Source: Litsea cubeba
Lineage: Eukaryota; Streptophyta; Magnoliopsida; Laurales; Lauraceae
Length of the DNA: 64,000 nucleotides
Direction: 5' to 3'
Assembly (NCBI GenBank): GCA_012931725.1
Contig: CM022949.1
Location: 67,751,011-67,815,010, forward strand
Each line of letters starts with the position of its first letter. Position 1 is the stretch's first letter. Positions 1 through 10,336 of this stretch are shown here, one piece after another. Made by a program: the position numbers and the translations under genes. The notes beneath the pieces are model-generated. The model saw only the letters and a program-made list of their open reading frames with translations, was not told the DNA's origin and did not search any database.

Positions 1-707
1 TGTGCTCCCTTGGGCACAGCAGCCGAGCCTGTCTTCTTTGTAGCTGGGCAAGGACAGGATGCGAACCCTGTCCTTCGCTTGTTGCAGCGAAGCTTTGAAT
101 TTTTGGAGTTCGGCCCCTGTAGAGATGAAGGGTCGAACTGCAGGTTTGTAGGCCTTAGCAGGTGCTTGCAGAGGCCTTGTGATGTATGACTTGATTTTGG
201 GCTTGTAGGAACAAGCCGGTTCATGCTGGGTTGACTTGGGAGTCAGGTTGGAGATGGGTCTCTCCTCTTTCATGTAGGCAAGAGGGTAGAACTGGTTCTC
301 CTTGAGTGGGGCCAGGAATGCTGGATTTGGGACCTTCTTTGTTTTGGTGAAGGTCTTGGGGACCAAGTCTTGGGATAGATCTGGTCGTTTGCTGGTCGAG
401 GCTTCGTGGGGCTACCATGGGCTTCGGGCCTTCTAGTGCTCGCCTTTGGTGTCACGGTAGTGACACGTTGAGAGGTGAGTTTCTGCTTCTTGGAAGGAGC
501 AATTTGTTCCTCAGGAAGTGGGAATGGTCCCAGCGTCCCAAAGATGATAGTCCGGGGAGTCGAGGTCGACCCGGAGTTCAGAGAGTTGCCAAGTGAGTCA
601 GCGCTTCGGCAGCTGATGGGGCGCTTGTAAGTGCGCGTAGTTTGCTTCTGTTGAAGCATAAGTTGGTGCTTGTTCTCGTCGAAGGTAATGGTTAGTGAAG
701 CTGCCAT
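1..707 (-). pseudogene. Tat-like gypsy gag, N-terminal part, frameshifted
   Basis: The minus strand opens at an ATG at 707 and reads a basic, Ser/Thr/Pro-rich protein to about 270, then continues in another frame to the window edge. I see no enzyme motif. I infer a gag N-terminus of a Tat-lineage Ty3/gypsy element because it follows a long repeat-rich leader, a primer-site-like sequence and an LTR with a TATA box, all in the same orientation. The rest of the element would lie to the left of the window. At least one frameshift near 270-420 makes it non-functional. It is a separate copy from element G, whose gag side lies at the other end of the window. Confidence 0.4.
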
Positions 708-1116
708 TGTTAGTTTTCGAAAAGTTTTTGAAACAAGACCACATCCATTAGTAATCACAAGAATATAATGATCATAAATGAGAAGTTCTATGGTTTTGTC
801 TTTTCAAATTGCTCGAGGGAGATGACCCAAGCAATATGAAGAAGGCAGAAAGCCATAGAGGGTACAATTATTTTGATCGCATGTATGGTAAGCCCAGAAT
901 GAGCGTCCCAGTGACTGTTAGAAGCAATTGTGAACTTAAATTCGACTTATCGAGAAGCAGAGCTTGCTCGAGGTAAGAAGAATATAAAGTTGGAGTTACA
1001 AATGTGCCGGTCGCGAATACAGTAGACCCTGAAAGGGCTGCTAGTACCGCTAGACACAAATGTTTTGAGACCGCGTCCATGAGATGAGATTCTTTGTTTT
1101 GAAAGGTCAAGATTGG

Positions 1117-1385
1117 ATTCATCAAAGAGAGCAGATGGTATTCCGATCCAAATACGGTCTCAGCGACTTCCGCGAGCACCAGTATTCAGAAGGAAATGAA
1201 CCATAATTTCTCAGATCTGAATCCAAAAATAACGAGTTTTTTTTTTTAAAGGACAATATCGGGTTCATCAAAGAGAGCAAAAGGCACTCCAATCTGAACA
1301 CGGGCTCAGCGATTTCCGCGAGCGCCAGTGCTCAGAAAGGAGAAGACCAAAATTTCTCCAATCAAAACCCAAAATGACGGAAGTT
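1117..1385 (-). repeat. ~147-bp tandem repeat, 2 copies
   Basis: Two degenerate copies start at about 1,117 and 1,264. Both contain TTCATCAAAGAGAGCA, then a shared block around CAGCGA(C/T)TTCCGCGAGC, then AATTTCTC and a T-rich end. They resemble the pair at 1,789-2,065 in layout. Confidence 0.7.
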
Positions 1386-1788
1386 TTTTTTTGAAAATTT
1401 TTTTTTCAAGATTTTTTTTTAAAATAATCTTTTTTATTTATTATTTTTTTTAAGGTTTTTTTTTGAAAAAAATTTAATTTTTTATTTTTTATTTTAAATT
1501 TTTTATTTTAAAAAATTTTATTTTGAAAAAAAATTTATTTAAAAGACGAGAGAGTACATATAGGCCTCCTAACCCGGTCTTATGAAATCTCGATTGATAG
1601 AATTGCCCCCAGGTAAGGGTAGGATTACTTAATGAACCCGTTTGGAGGACCCTTGCCTAGAACAGTCAAGCTGTCTCCATACTCTGGACAAGGCTTTTCT
1701 TGAATCAACCATGATCAAAGAACGCAGTTGGTTTAACCTTAGTGTTCTATGTCTTCTTTTATATATATATATATATATTTTGATCTTT

Positions 1789-2065
1789 AATGAACTCATC
1801 GAAGAGAAACGATGGCCCAAAACCTTAGTCGAACATGCTCAACATTTCTGCAAGCACGATGAACGATAGGAAAGGATCAAAGTTTCTCAATTTTGAATCC
1901 AAAATGAAAAATCTGATTTTTTATTTTTTTTTTTTTAATGAACTCATTGAAGAGAAACGATGGCCCAAAACCTTAGTCGAACAGGCTCAACATTTCTGCA
2001 AGCACGATGAACGATGGGAAAGGATCAAGGTTTCTCAATTTTGAATCCAAAAATCCGATTTTTTT
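1789..2065 (-). repeat. ~149-bp tandem repeat, 2 copies
   Basis: Copies begin at 1,789 and 1,938 with AATGAACTCAT and share nearly all of the next 120 bases, for example CGATGGCCCAAAACC and CATTTCTGCAAGCACG. Each ends in a T run. The unit shares its plan with the pair at 1,117-1,385, so the leader probably carried one array of four or more units. Confidence 0.8.
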
Positions 2066-2267
2066 TGTTGAAAAGAGAAAGAGTGGTAATAAATTCAAAG
2101 AACTAGAAAATTCCAAAAAAATCTCATCTCATTTTTTTTTAGATGCGGAATCCAACATAGGCCACCAATTAGAAAGTAGCCAAGGAATCAAGAAAAGAAG
2201 TATAAGCATAGAGCAATAGATATGATATGCAAATATTTCATTTTTAGCATCGTGTTCTCAAATGAAC

Positions 2268-2287
2268 GAGTCCCACCGGGTTTGCCA
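2268..2287 (-). promoter_or_regulatory. Putative primer-binding site next to LTR
   Basis: On the minus strand this reads TGGCAAACCCGGTGGGACTC, just after a CA-ending LTR edge at 2,291. Position and TGG start fit a tRNA primer site. I cannot assign the tRNA. Confidence 0.4.
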
Positions 2288-2290
2288 GCT

Positions 2291-3075
2291 TGATGGACCA
2301 GCGCATTCTGCTCGCTCGGTTCTACCGAGGTCGGCGGACGTGGGAGTCCGTTTGGGTCCGACCATTTCGTAACCGGAGGGGGCAGAGGCGTGCATCAACA
2401 TTTCTTTTGTGTGGGTGTGCCAGAGTTTTCTCTCTTTCTTTTTCTTAGATTTATGAAGCCTTTTTCTGTCTGAGTTTCCGAATTTTCTGCAATCTGTTGT
2501 GTGTCTTTTCTTCTTGGAGTGCTCTCCTATTTATAGGCTTTTCGGTAGCCATTTAGGAGGGTTTATGGGCTTTTATTGTCATTAAGCCGCATAATGGGAG
2601 GAGTTACAGGATTTAATTCCTTTATTTTATAACTCCTTTTTCTTGGCTTCTGATTGGCCGGAGGATATTAAGGGCATTTAATCGCCTTTAATCGCCATGA
2701 TGGGAGGAGTTTCATGGTTTAAATGTCATGAATCTCTTGACTTGTAACTCCCGGATGCTTGCTTATGATTGGGCCGTCCAAAGAAATGGATTAATGACTG
2801 CAATAAAGCTAGTCAATTAATCGCATTTAAGTGGTCACCGAGCAGTTGAAGAGTCGCGGGCCGTGCCGCGTCTTTTGGGATTCTTCTGGCGATGATCATC
2901 GATGGATCTTCATGTAGATCGACAGCGGATGACTATATAACTTCATGTGTTGGTTGCCAACAACGGGTCGGTGCCATCTGTCCTGTCGATTTCTCGATCG
3001 GTCGGGTAGAAAGCACACTTTTTTTTTTGTTGACCGGTTGGCGATCAATGTTGATTTTTATACTCTTGATGATTG
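2291..3075 (-). repeat. LTR (3' part certain) of Tat-like element
   Basis: The minus-strand LTR ends at 2,291 (…CCATCA) beside the putative primer site. A TATA box CTATAAATAG lies at 2,527-2,536 on the minus strand, followed by pyrimidine-rich sequence towards the primer site, as expected for R-U5. There is no coding capacity. The outer end is not certain; sequence character changes near 3,075. Confidence 0.45.
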
Positions 3076-5907
3076 ACCCGTGATTTTGACGGATGTCAGA
3101 GGATTTGGTGTCTCAAAAGTATGAGTTTTGGAAAATACCAGAGGTCAGACGCTTCAAATCGCGAAGAAACGGCAAAAAACGGGGTTTCCAGGGCCCTCCC
3201 GGCGACCCTGGGCCAGGGTCGCAGGGGTCTGCGACCCTGGGGGGTTTTCCCCCCTTTTGTCCCGTTTTGTGTCCGTTTTTGCTGTTTTTTTATTCTTTTT
3301 TCTTCTGTATTTTTCCTTGACATTTTTTATCATTTATTGGCCTGATTTCCCTGTAGAAAACCTGATGAGAATCCTCGCATTTTGTTTTGCAAAGTTTCCA
3401 ATTTTCTGAGAAAGCCGAAGACTTTGTCGCGCAGAGCTGCCGATTTTCCGTCAGAAGTTGAAACTGGGTCAAACGATGTCGGAATGACCTGAAATTTGGG
3501 GTGAAGCCTGCTGAGCAATAAATAAGACCAACCATAGTCTTTTGTTTGAGTTTTGAAGCCGTTTGGGGTCCTATCACCAGTAGACTTGCTTTTGTCGCGA
3601 TGAAGATGTCGCGGCTTGATGTGCGGTCAACTGATATCCGATTGACTTGAAATTTGAAAGGGAACCTATTGGAGTTATTTTAAGATGATTCATAGGCTCT
3701 GTCTTGGAAACCATGGTCCCAGGGAGCTTCGCCGCCGAGAGGCCTGATTTGGCTTCCGAGCGTCAAAGTATGGTCAAATGTTGTCGAAATGACCTGAAAT
3801 TTGACGTGTAGCCCTTTATAAGCATTTTGAAGCCGTCCATGTGCTCTTTCTGATGAGTGATGGCCTCAGTGGTTCTCGCCGCTGAGAGGCTTGATTTAGT
3901 TGTTCGATGGTTGATGTAGGGTCAAACGTTGTCGGTTTGACTCGGAACTTGACGTGGAACCTTTTGGATGTATTTTGAGACCATCCATCGGCTCTGATCG
4001 AAGATTTGGTGTCTCCGATGCTTTCGCTGGCGGGAGCTCCTTTTCAGCTGTCGGAGAAGCGAAGTTAGGCCAAATGATTTTGAAATGGCCTGAAACTTCT
4101 TGTATACTCCTCTTTTGGCTGTCTTAAAGGATCTTGTAGTTTTTGTTTGATTCTGACAAGATTTGATTTTTTGGAAGTAGCATTGTCTATTTATGGCAGG
4201 TTGCGACTTCATGTAGCTTTTTGGATCTTGAAGAGGCAAAGTGACATTTTTGGTGTCAACAACTTCAGCATCAGAAATTACAGAAAATTGCAGCTCTCTG
4301 GAATTGGAACCGAGCGGCTGTCGGCTCGCTGTCGGTTGGATGTCGGTCAGCCGACAAGCTGACCGACAGTTGACCGACAGCTGCGGACACAGCATTTCTG
4401 AAGCTATTTTTCGGTCCTTTCTTCCCCCAAACATTCCTCCTTTCTATACTTCTATTCCGTACAATAAAATGAGCTAAAAGCTCCTCCAATTCATCATTAC
4501 AATCCCATAATTTGACCTCATCCATTCTTCCATCAAATCATCCATAAAAATGGATCCAACCTCTTCATCCCTTTCACATTTAACAAAGAAGTCCTTTACT
4601 TGAAACGAGTCAAAACTTAATACAATCAAGATATCATTTTCAAGAAAGCAATATCTTATAAAGATACATTAATGAAAAGCATGTCATGAAGTAAAGCTTA
4701 AGTAATGAAGATCATTAATAAAAGCTAACATTTGCATAAAACACCACTTGCCTTGGGTCCAAGCTAATGCAAATCAAATCTTCTAATCACTTCTTAAGCC
4801 AAAATCACAAATCTACACAAAATCCCCAAAATACACCCATTACAACCCTAAAATGGGCAAACCAAGAAATAGGAAGAGATAACTCCCAATAATCAAGATG
4901 AAGCTCCTCAAAGGCTAGGAGAACACAAATCTAGGAGATGGAGAGAATCACTTAAATGGAAGACCTTCAAATAGACAAGGCTATCTCAATGGAAATCTTA
5001 AAAAGCTTGGTTTTCGTCAAAAATGGTGTCAAAGGGTAGCTCTTGAGAAGATGAAGAAGATTTGTGAAGCTCTTCTCTTGGTTTGGCAAAGCTTTGAGGT
5101 GATTTGAGATGAAGAAAGCAAGAAGGAGAAGAAATGGGGGAAAAACCCCCAAAGGAGTTGAACTCCTCTCACACACAGTGCTGGGACGGTTTTGGGGAAG
5201 AAGAGAGAGGAGGGTGGTACTTTATAATGGGTGGGTGTGAACCCCACCACACTTAAAACTAGCAATGGAGATTAGAGGGCTTTCTAGACCTTAGATCAAG
5301 GAACTTGAAACATTAAAAGTGTCCGGCACAAAATTATCTTTCCAACAAGGTTAATATTGACATACGTCCGGGGTCTACAGAAAAAGTCAACTTTTGGTCA
5401 AATGTATCAAAATAATGGAAGATTTGGGATTTCAAGGGTTAAAACATCGATTTTTGGGCCTCGGATGCGATTGACAAAGAGGAGAGAAATGTTTCTCATA
5501 AAATCTAGTTTCCAAAAAGTATATATTTGGCAAGGTTCTGAGATCTCGAAATTTGGGTCCAGATTCAATGGGAAAAGATTAGTTTTACCCCCAGGGCTAG
5601 AAAAACTGATTTTCGGAGCTTCGGATGGGCACGGAGTGAACACAAGTTGTAGGGAATGGCGAGGTTAGTCAAACGAAGCTGAAATGAGAATTTTTAGAAA
5701 TAAAAGAGAATCTCTCCACAATGACCACACAAAACAAATAGGATCATACGGTCACTGTCTAGGTTCACTGGCTCTCAAAACTTCCCAAAATCAAAGAAAA
5801 TATAATCAAACTCAGAAATTCAATGAAATAACCACTAATCCCACTGAGAAAATAAATCCACAATTAAAAACATGCTAAACCAGGAAATCTGGGGTCGGGT
5901 TCTCACA
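3076..5907 (-). repeat. Gypsy-type LTR sequence, probably solo or truncated
   Basis: No gene is present. The right edge (…TTCTCACA at 5,907) abuts L1 sequence and is similar to the right edge of the solo LTR at 24,728-28,194. On the minus strand a TATA box (ATTATAAAG, about 5,219-5,229) is followed by CT-rich leader-like sequence, which sets the orientation. About 0.8 kb downstream lies a cluster of CG-rich words (4,310-4,385), then a 150-bp degenerate repeat array. The family resembles long chromovirus (Tekay/Del-like) LTRs, which is inference. The left edge is unresolved: a TGTCA at 3,094 is possible, but no target duplication fits. Confidence 0.4.
3470..4110. repeat. ~150-bp degenerate tandem repeat, 5 units
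   Basis: The anchor TGACCTGAAATTTG or a close variant recurs at 3,485, 3,643, 3,790, 3,938 and 4,087, so the spacing is 147-158 bp. Each unit continues with a (A)CGTGGA-CCTTTT-like stretch and a later GGCTCTG / GCGAGAGGC-like block. Divergence between units is high. Confidence 0.65.
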
Positions 5908-6060
5908 GGGAGAAGCCCCATTGGAAAAGGAGTCCAAATTAGCCTTAGGCTCAATGAGAAATAGGATATCAGGGGAATGGACAGCTAAAAGGTGAGAAAC
6001 CATTATTTTTGTGGGGGTGTTGCTAATTCCCCTACAATTCCAGTAGATAACTTTGACCAT
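5908..6060 (-). pseudogene. L1 LINE ORF2, first ~50 codons
   Basis: The minus strand starts ATG at 6,060 and reads the opening of a plant L1 endonuclease domain: an aromatic-Trp-Asn-Cys-Arg-Gly strand near residues 5-11 and an Ile-Leu-Phe-Leu-Ile-Glu strand near residues 31-40, which carries the catalytic Glu of the exonuclease-endonuclease-phosphatase family. It is cut at 5,907 by LTR sequence, so the reverse transcriptase is missing from the window. It follows ORF1 by a few bases, as usual in plant L1. Confidence 0.75.
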
Positions 6061-6067
6061 TAAGTCA

Positions 6068-6722
6068 CTAGTTTAGGGGAGGGCCAGGGGTTTCCTTTGG
6101 ATTCCTTCTAGCTTTCACCTTGAAAGGGGAGAGGTCGACCACTAGGGCGATTTCACAATTGGTAGTGGTGATGGGAGTAGAGGGTGTAGGATTAGGGGAA
6201 GTGGATGAGATGGTATTTGGGGCTGTGACTGAAACCTGTTCTGGGATGATTCTTTTCACTAAAGTAGGAGCAACTTACAATCTTCTGAGGCTGGAAGTAG
6301 AGAGGGTAGGATCAGCAAAAGAGTAATTCTCCAAGATAGAGAAGGCGTTGAACAGTCCAAAGTAGGGACCGGAATTCTGTCAAGGATTTCAAAAACTATA
6401 TCTGAGGGGAGAGCTGAGAGAGGGCTGTCTGAGGGGAGGGGATCAGGGGAGATATTGGATGGGTGCTCCTTGACCAAATTGATATAGGAAGAGGAGGCTG
6501 ATGATGTTGGATCAGAGAGAGGTAAAGAGGAGAAGGGATGCTGACCAAAATTAGAGGACGGAGAGGCTGTGACTGAGTGGTAGATAGCCGCAGAGGGGTT
6601 ATCCAAAGGTACCTGAGATGTCTGTTTGCCATGCTCCTTGGGCTGGTTCTAAAGAGCCTGTCATGGGCCAAAATTTACCTAGACAAGAGGGATGGCTGTA
6701 TCCACTACTCCTGGAATGGTAG
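6068..6722 (-). pseudogene. L1 LINE ORF1, C-terminal part
   Basis: Minus-strand Ser/Pro/Thr-rich low-complexity sequence in several frames, ending just before ORF2. It is the C-terminal tail of the ORF1 whose DUF4283 domain lies at 16,182-16,800; the two are separated by element E and by the Harbinger element. Frameshifts (about 6,260 and 6,400) show decay. Confidence 0.6.
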
Positions 6723-7103
6723 TGAAGTAGCGCGGGAAAGGGAGGATAGCCAACAGGCTAAACTCCAAGCCAAAAGGCTTAGGGATAGAGATCCATAGGA
6801 TCAAACTTGTCTTGGTACGCCACAGACACACAATCAAGAGAAAACTCAATAGAAAACTTTATTAAATCAATGCATTGTCCCTAAAGAGGGATTACAATCC
6901 TTTATATAGATTTATACTCTAACCTATTCTTGGAAAGAACTTTAATTAAAATAAGCACTAAATCAAATAAGAGAAGCTTTCTAATTAATCTCATAATCAT
7001 TCCTAAAATCCAGCTAATACTAAAAATAAAACTATTGCATCATTTGAAGATCTTTTTACGGGCTTGGGCCCAATGGGCAGCCAGACCAAGGATCTGGCTT
7101 GCA
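6723..7103 (-). repeat. Element E LTR (381 bp)
   Basis: 3' LTR in element orientation. A minus-strand TATA box (CTATATAAAGG) lies near 6,898-6,908. It matches the other LTR except for substitutions and a 23-bp difference. Confidence 0.8.
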
Positions 7104-7790
7104 TCAGTTCCCCCCCTCTTGGAGGGAACTCGTCTTCGAGTTCAGTAGGTGACCGCCTGGGTCGAAGATCAAACACACAAACTTCCGATTCGCTTGTGGA
7201 TCTTCATATGGTGTGTAATTTCACTGAAGCGTTTACTCCACGAAAGTTTTAGATATTGCCTCTTTTGATGGTTGGATCTTACATGGACTCGTGCTCGAAC
7301 AATTTGATGCTTCGATTTCTGAATTTGTACCATCTGCTCAAAATCTTCTGATATCAATAGCCGGTTCCCGAAGATAAAATCAATGTGGGGAACCTCAATG
7401 ATTTGCTCTTCTTTTTCAACCTTTGAAACAATATCCTGTTCTTTTGATGATTTAATTCGCTCTTTAGGAATTGAACATATGGGGAAATCTACCAGTTGAT
7501 CAAGCTCTTGGTTGTCTACATTCAATTCTTCAAAGTCCGCATATGCTTCATTCGGTGCTTGCACTTCTTCATTTAAATTTGTTGGGAAATCATTAGTGTC
7601 TTGATTTTGTTCCTCAACTTAAGTTTTGATAATCTGCAAGATTGGTTCCATCACATGGACTTCAGTGGTGTGCGGAGACTTTCCTTCTTGCATCTTAGCT
7701 TTTCGGAGGCGATAGCGTTTTATCGTGTGTTCGACACAAATCGCTTCCCAAAATGTCTCGTGCATATCTTTGCATTCTTTCTTCATATTT
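7104..7790 (-). pseudogene. Element E: remnant downstream of gag
   Basis: Minus-strand reading at 7,169-7,564 gives an acidic 131-residue ORF with no motif I recognise. It lies between the gag ORF and the polypurine tract and is probably decayed C-terminal gag or a spacer. No zinc knuckle or protease signature is seen. Confidence 0.35.
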
Positions 7791-7791
7791 T

Positions 7792-8373
7792 TCAATATGC
7801 TTGACGCAAACCTTTAAGAAACTGAATGAAATCAAGTGTCTTGCCCAAGTCACAAAAATAAGGTAGCCTTTCAAATTCATTGGCATATTGTTCGACGGAC
7901 AATGTTCCTTGTGTTAAACTAAGATATTGCGTAAAATGGCCAATGGGCTTCAAATTGGCTTCCACTGGTGGGGAGAATGGATCTCTTCCATGTCCATACT
8001 TGTCCTCCAGTAGTAATTTCATTTCGTTCCATGTCGGTGGATATTGATACAACTCACATTCTACTTCTTTCCACCATGCTTGTGCATCTCCTAGAAGCTT
8101 TCGTTTGGCATAATCTTTGCATGAATGACCTTTTAATTGACACCAAGTAAAATACTCTTCAAGTACTTGAATCCAATTCAAGAAGACATATGAATCTCTA
8201 TTTCCAAAAAAAAATTGAACTTCTAGAGCTGCTCTATAAACCATGTTTGAAAAAAAAAAACCTTGATGATCAATGGACTGTTGATGGTTGATAATGTGGA
8301 ATGAAGTGACTGAGAATGTACAACTCTTGAATGAGTCGGGGTAGGGAGCAGAATGCAGGTTGGCTGGACCCAA
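7792..8373 (-). CDS. Element E gag (retrotransposon gag domain), partial
   Basis: Up to 193 residues; the Met at about 8,244 is the more likely start because the first 43 residues look like leader. From there the protein has the Ty3/gypsy gag capsid pattern: a Phe/Trp-rich start (FLNWIQVLEEYFTW), a middle block with AxxWW (AQAWWKEVE), a WNEMKxLLxxKYG helix and a later QYxxEFERL helix. It stops before any zinc knuckle, so it is shortened compared with the usual gag. It would form virus-like particles with proteins supplied by another element. Confidence 0.65.
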   Translation of the reverse strand: MGPANLHSAPYPDSFKSCTFSVTSFHIINHQQSIDHQGFFFSNMVYRAALEVQFFFGNRDSYVFLNWIQVLEEYFTWCQLKGHSCKDYAKRKLLGDAQAWWKEVECELYQYPPTWNEMKLLLEDKYGHGRDPFSPPVEANLKPIGHFTQYLSLTQGTLSVEQYANEFERLPYFCDLGKTLDFIQFLKGLRQAY

Positions 8374-9276
8374 TCTGGGCTACAGATTCAGGCATATGGC
8401 TCAGGTTACCCCCCCCTTTTTTTTTTTTGTTACTTGATGTTAGGCCGGGCTCGACCCAAAAATAATGCCCAGAAGGTGGACTCTAGCTAAAGTCCACGTG
8501 ACCTGCTATTGAGGTGAATTGGTCTGGAAGTGATGCCTCAATACTGACACCAGCAAAGGGAAAAAAGGACTTCATAAAGCCTTTTCTTTCCTTCTTGGAA
8601 TGTAGAAAGGAGAAGAGGACGAGAGGTGTGAAGCCACGACAGTGGAGCTGAGGGCGTGGTGTGGTTACAGCGACGGTGCGGCTGCTGGAGATCCAGGTAT
8701 GCTTCTGTCCTTTCTATTCTCTCTCTTCTGCTATGCTTTCTATATATTTTTTTCTTTTTTCTCTGTTGGGTAGGGTTCCAATGAAGGATGAGTTTTGATG
8801 GAGATAGGGGAGGGTTCGAGTGGGTTGGGGATTGGTGCGGTGGTGCTGGGAGATGATGGGGAATGCGCTAGGGTCGGATGTGGGTGTTTTTTTTTTTTTT
8901 GAATTGGTGGATGCTGTGGATTTGGGATTTTGGGGCTTTAGGGTTTGGGATTGAAGGCTTCGATTGGGAATTTTGGATGGATGTGATTGATGATGATGGA
9001 TTAACGATGGTGAGGGTGGATCTGTGGTTCTTTGATGCGTGAAAGGGGCTGAATGGTGTGGTAGGGGCTTTTTTGTGTATTTGTTGACTGTGATGGGTGA
9101 ATGGAAGGGCTTGATGTGATGATAGAAGATGGATGATGGCGAAGGATGATGATGATCATCGGTGAGGATGAAAAAGGATGGACTGAAAATAAATAGAAAG
9201 ATGGGATAATGACGTAATACCTCAGATCGACGGTGATCGGAACGGATCTGAGATGGATCTTTGCTCGGATACCAAT
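8374..9276 (-). other. Element E leader
   Basis: No gene. The plus strand is G-rich and the minus strand is pyrimidine- and His/Pro-codon-rich. It sits between the primer site and gag and resembles the leader of D in length and in its GATCGG/GACCGG-like end near the primer site. Confidence 0.5.
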
Positions 9277-9680
9277 TGAAGTAGCGCGGGAAAGGGAGGA
9301 TAGCCAACAGGCTATACTCCAAGCCAACAGGCTATACTCCAAGCCAAAAGGCTTAGGGATAGGGATCCATAGGATCAAACTTGTCTTGGTCTCACACCAC
9401 AGATACACAATCAAGAGAAAACTCAATAGAGAACTTTATTAAATCAATGCATTGTCCCTAAAGAAGGATTACAATCCTTTATATAGATTTCTACTCTAAC
9501 ATATTCTTGGAAACAACTCCAATTAAAATAAGCACTAAATCAAATAAGAGAAACTTTCTAATTAATCTCATAATTATTCCTAAAATCTAGCTAATACTAA
9601 AAATAAAACTATTGCATGATTTGAAGATCTTTTTATGGGCTTGGGTCCAATGGGCAACCAGACCAAGGATCTGGCCTGCA
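9277..9680 (-). repeat. Element E LTR (404 bp)
   Basis: 5' LTR in element orientation. It carries an in-place 23-bp duplication (the CAACAGGCTATACTCCAAGC stretch appears twice near 9,305-9,350) absent from the other LTR. Confidence 0.8.
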
Positions 9681-9754
9681 ACTAGTAGGGGCTATCAAGA
9701 TGGGCGCTTGAGTAGGGGTCTTCATCAACCCAGGTTTCATTTTGAAAGGACACT
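9681..9754 (-). pseudogene. L1 ORF1 fragment between E and Harbinger
   Basis: Read on the minus strand across the Harbinger insertion, this piece supplies the last Cys of a zinc knuckle of form CX2CX4HX4C begun at 16,182-16,303. That links both halves of ORF1. Confidence 0.6.
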
Positions 9755-10336
9755 GCCCTGTTTGGTAGGTCTACTAATTTTTTTATAGACCATCTAAAAT
9801 AGAGTCTTTAAAAATAGAGATATTTAAAATAGAGGCTAGAATAAAAAAATGTGTTTGGTAATGCATACATCTAAGTTAAATAGACCGTTTGGTACACCCT
9901 CTATTTACTTCTTTTTAGAAGGGTTTGGCTCTTATTTACAAGGGTAGTTATGTCATTACATGAAAAAAGAAACTCATTCATATGTTTCCACCCTACATAT
10001 ATCTTTCAAGAGCACATGCAACATAGACTCATAAAAATTACATTCAACAGGGACTCATTTAAGAACAAATACATTATCTACACACATGCCATCATCATAA
10101 CAACCTGTCCATTAGAAAATAACACAATTTATATTAAACTATAGCCTGTAACTTATAAATATTTTAAAAATTAAGACATCACACACCTTCATATATAGAT
10201 AATACAAAACACCCTCATTGTCAATACTTTATCTTCCAATAATAATCCATCAAGCCATTATATCAATGACAAATATTCATTCACTTTAATCCAATAAAAA
10301 AACTAGTAGCATTACATAAGATGAGGAAATCCATGC
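9755..10336. other. Harbinger left end and noncoding flank
   Basis: Terminal inverted repeat at 9,755, then A+T-rich DNA with repeated GTTTGGTA words (9,760, 9,854, 9,888). No gene. It lies 3' of the transposase and would hold its terminator. Confidence 0.6.

Larger units (their letters stand above)
708..2267 (-). other. 5' leader of Tat-like element, repeat-rich
   Basis: No ORF of note. The stretch lies between the gag start (707) and the primer-site-like sequence at 2,268. It holds long T runs (1,238-1,530), a TA microsatellite (about 1,760-1,778) and two pairs of about 148-bp tandem repeats listed separately. Long leaders with tandem repeats are common in Tat elements. Confidence 0.45.
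6723..9680 (-). mobile_element. Element E: gag-only LTR retrotransposon in L1
   Basis: Two direct repeats beginning TGAAGTAGCGCGGG and ending TGCA (6,723-7,103 and 9,277-9,680) flank 2.2 kb. On the minus strand, just inside the right LTR, is a near-match to the tRNA-iMet primer site (TGGTATCCGAGC). Inside the left LTR is a purine tract with seven G's. The only recognisable protein is a gag. There is no protease, integrase or RT, so it is non-autonomous. The target duplication is GGTAG on the left against ACTAG on the right, matched at three of five bases; removing the element restores the L1 reading, which supports these edges. LTR differences point to an older insertion than D. Confidence 0.8.

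Noticed and set aside
1762..1780. TA microsatellite as a promoter
   Set aside because: Simple repeat inside a leader; no supporting context.
3093..3409. Overlapping ORFs in four frames near 3.1-3.4 kb
   Set aside because: Multi-frame openness comes from composition of LTR sequence; no homology signal.
8714..9426. Minus-strand ORFs of 141-202 codons in the leader of element E
   Set aside because: Ser/His/Pro-rich low complexity before gag, overlapping the primer site and LTR; best read as leader.
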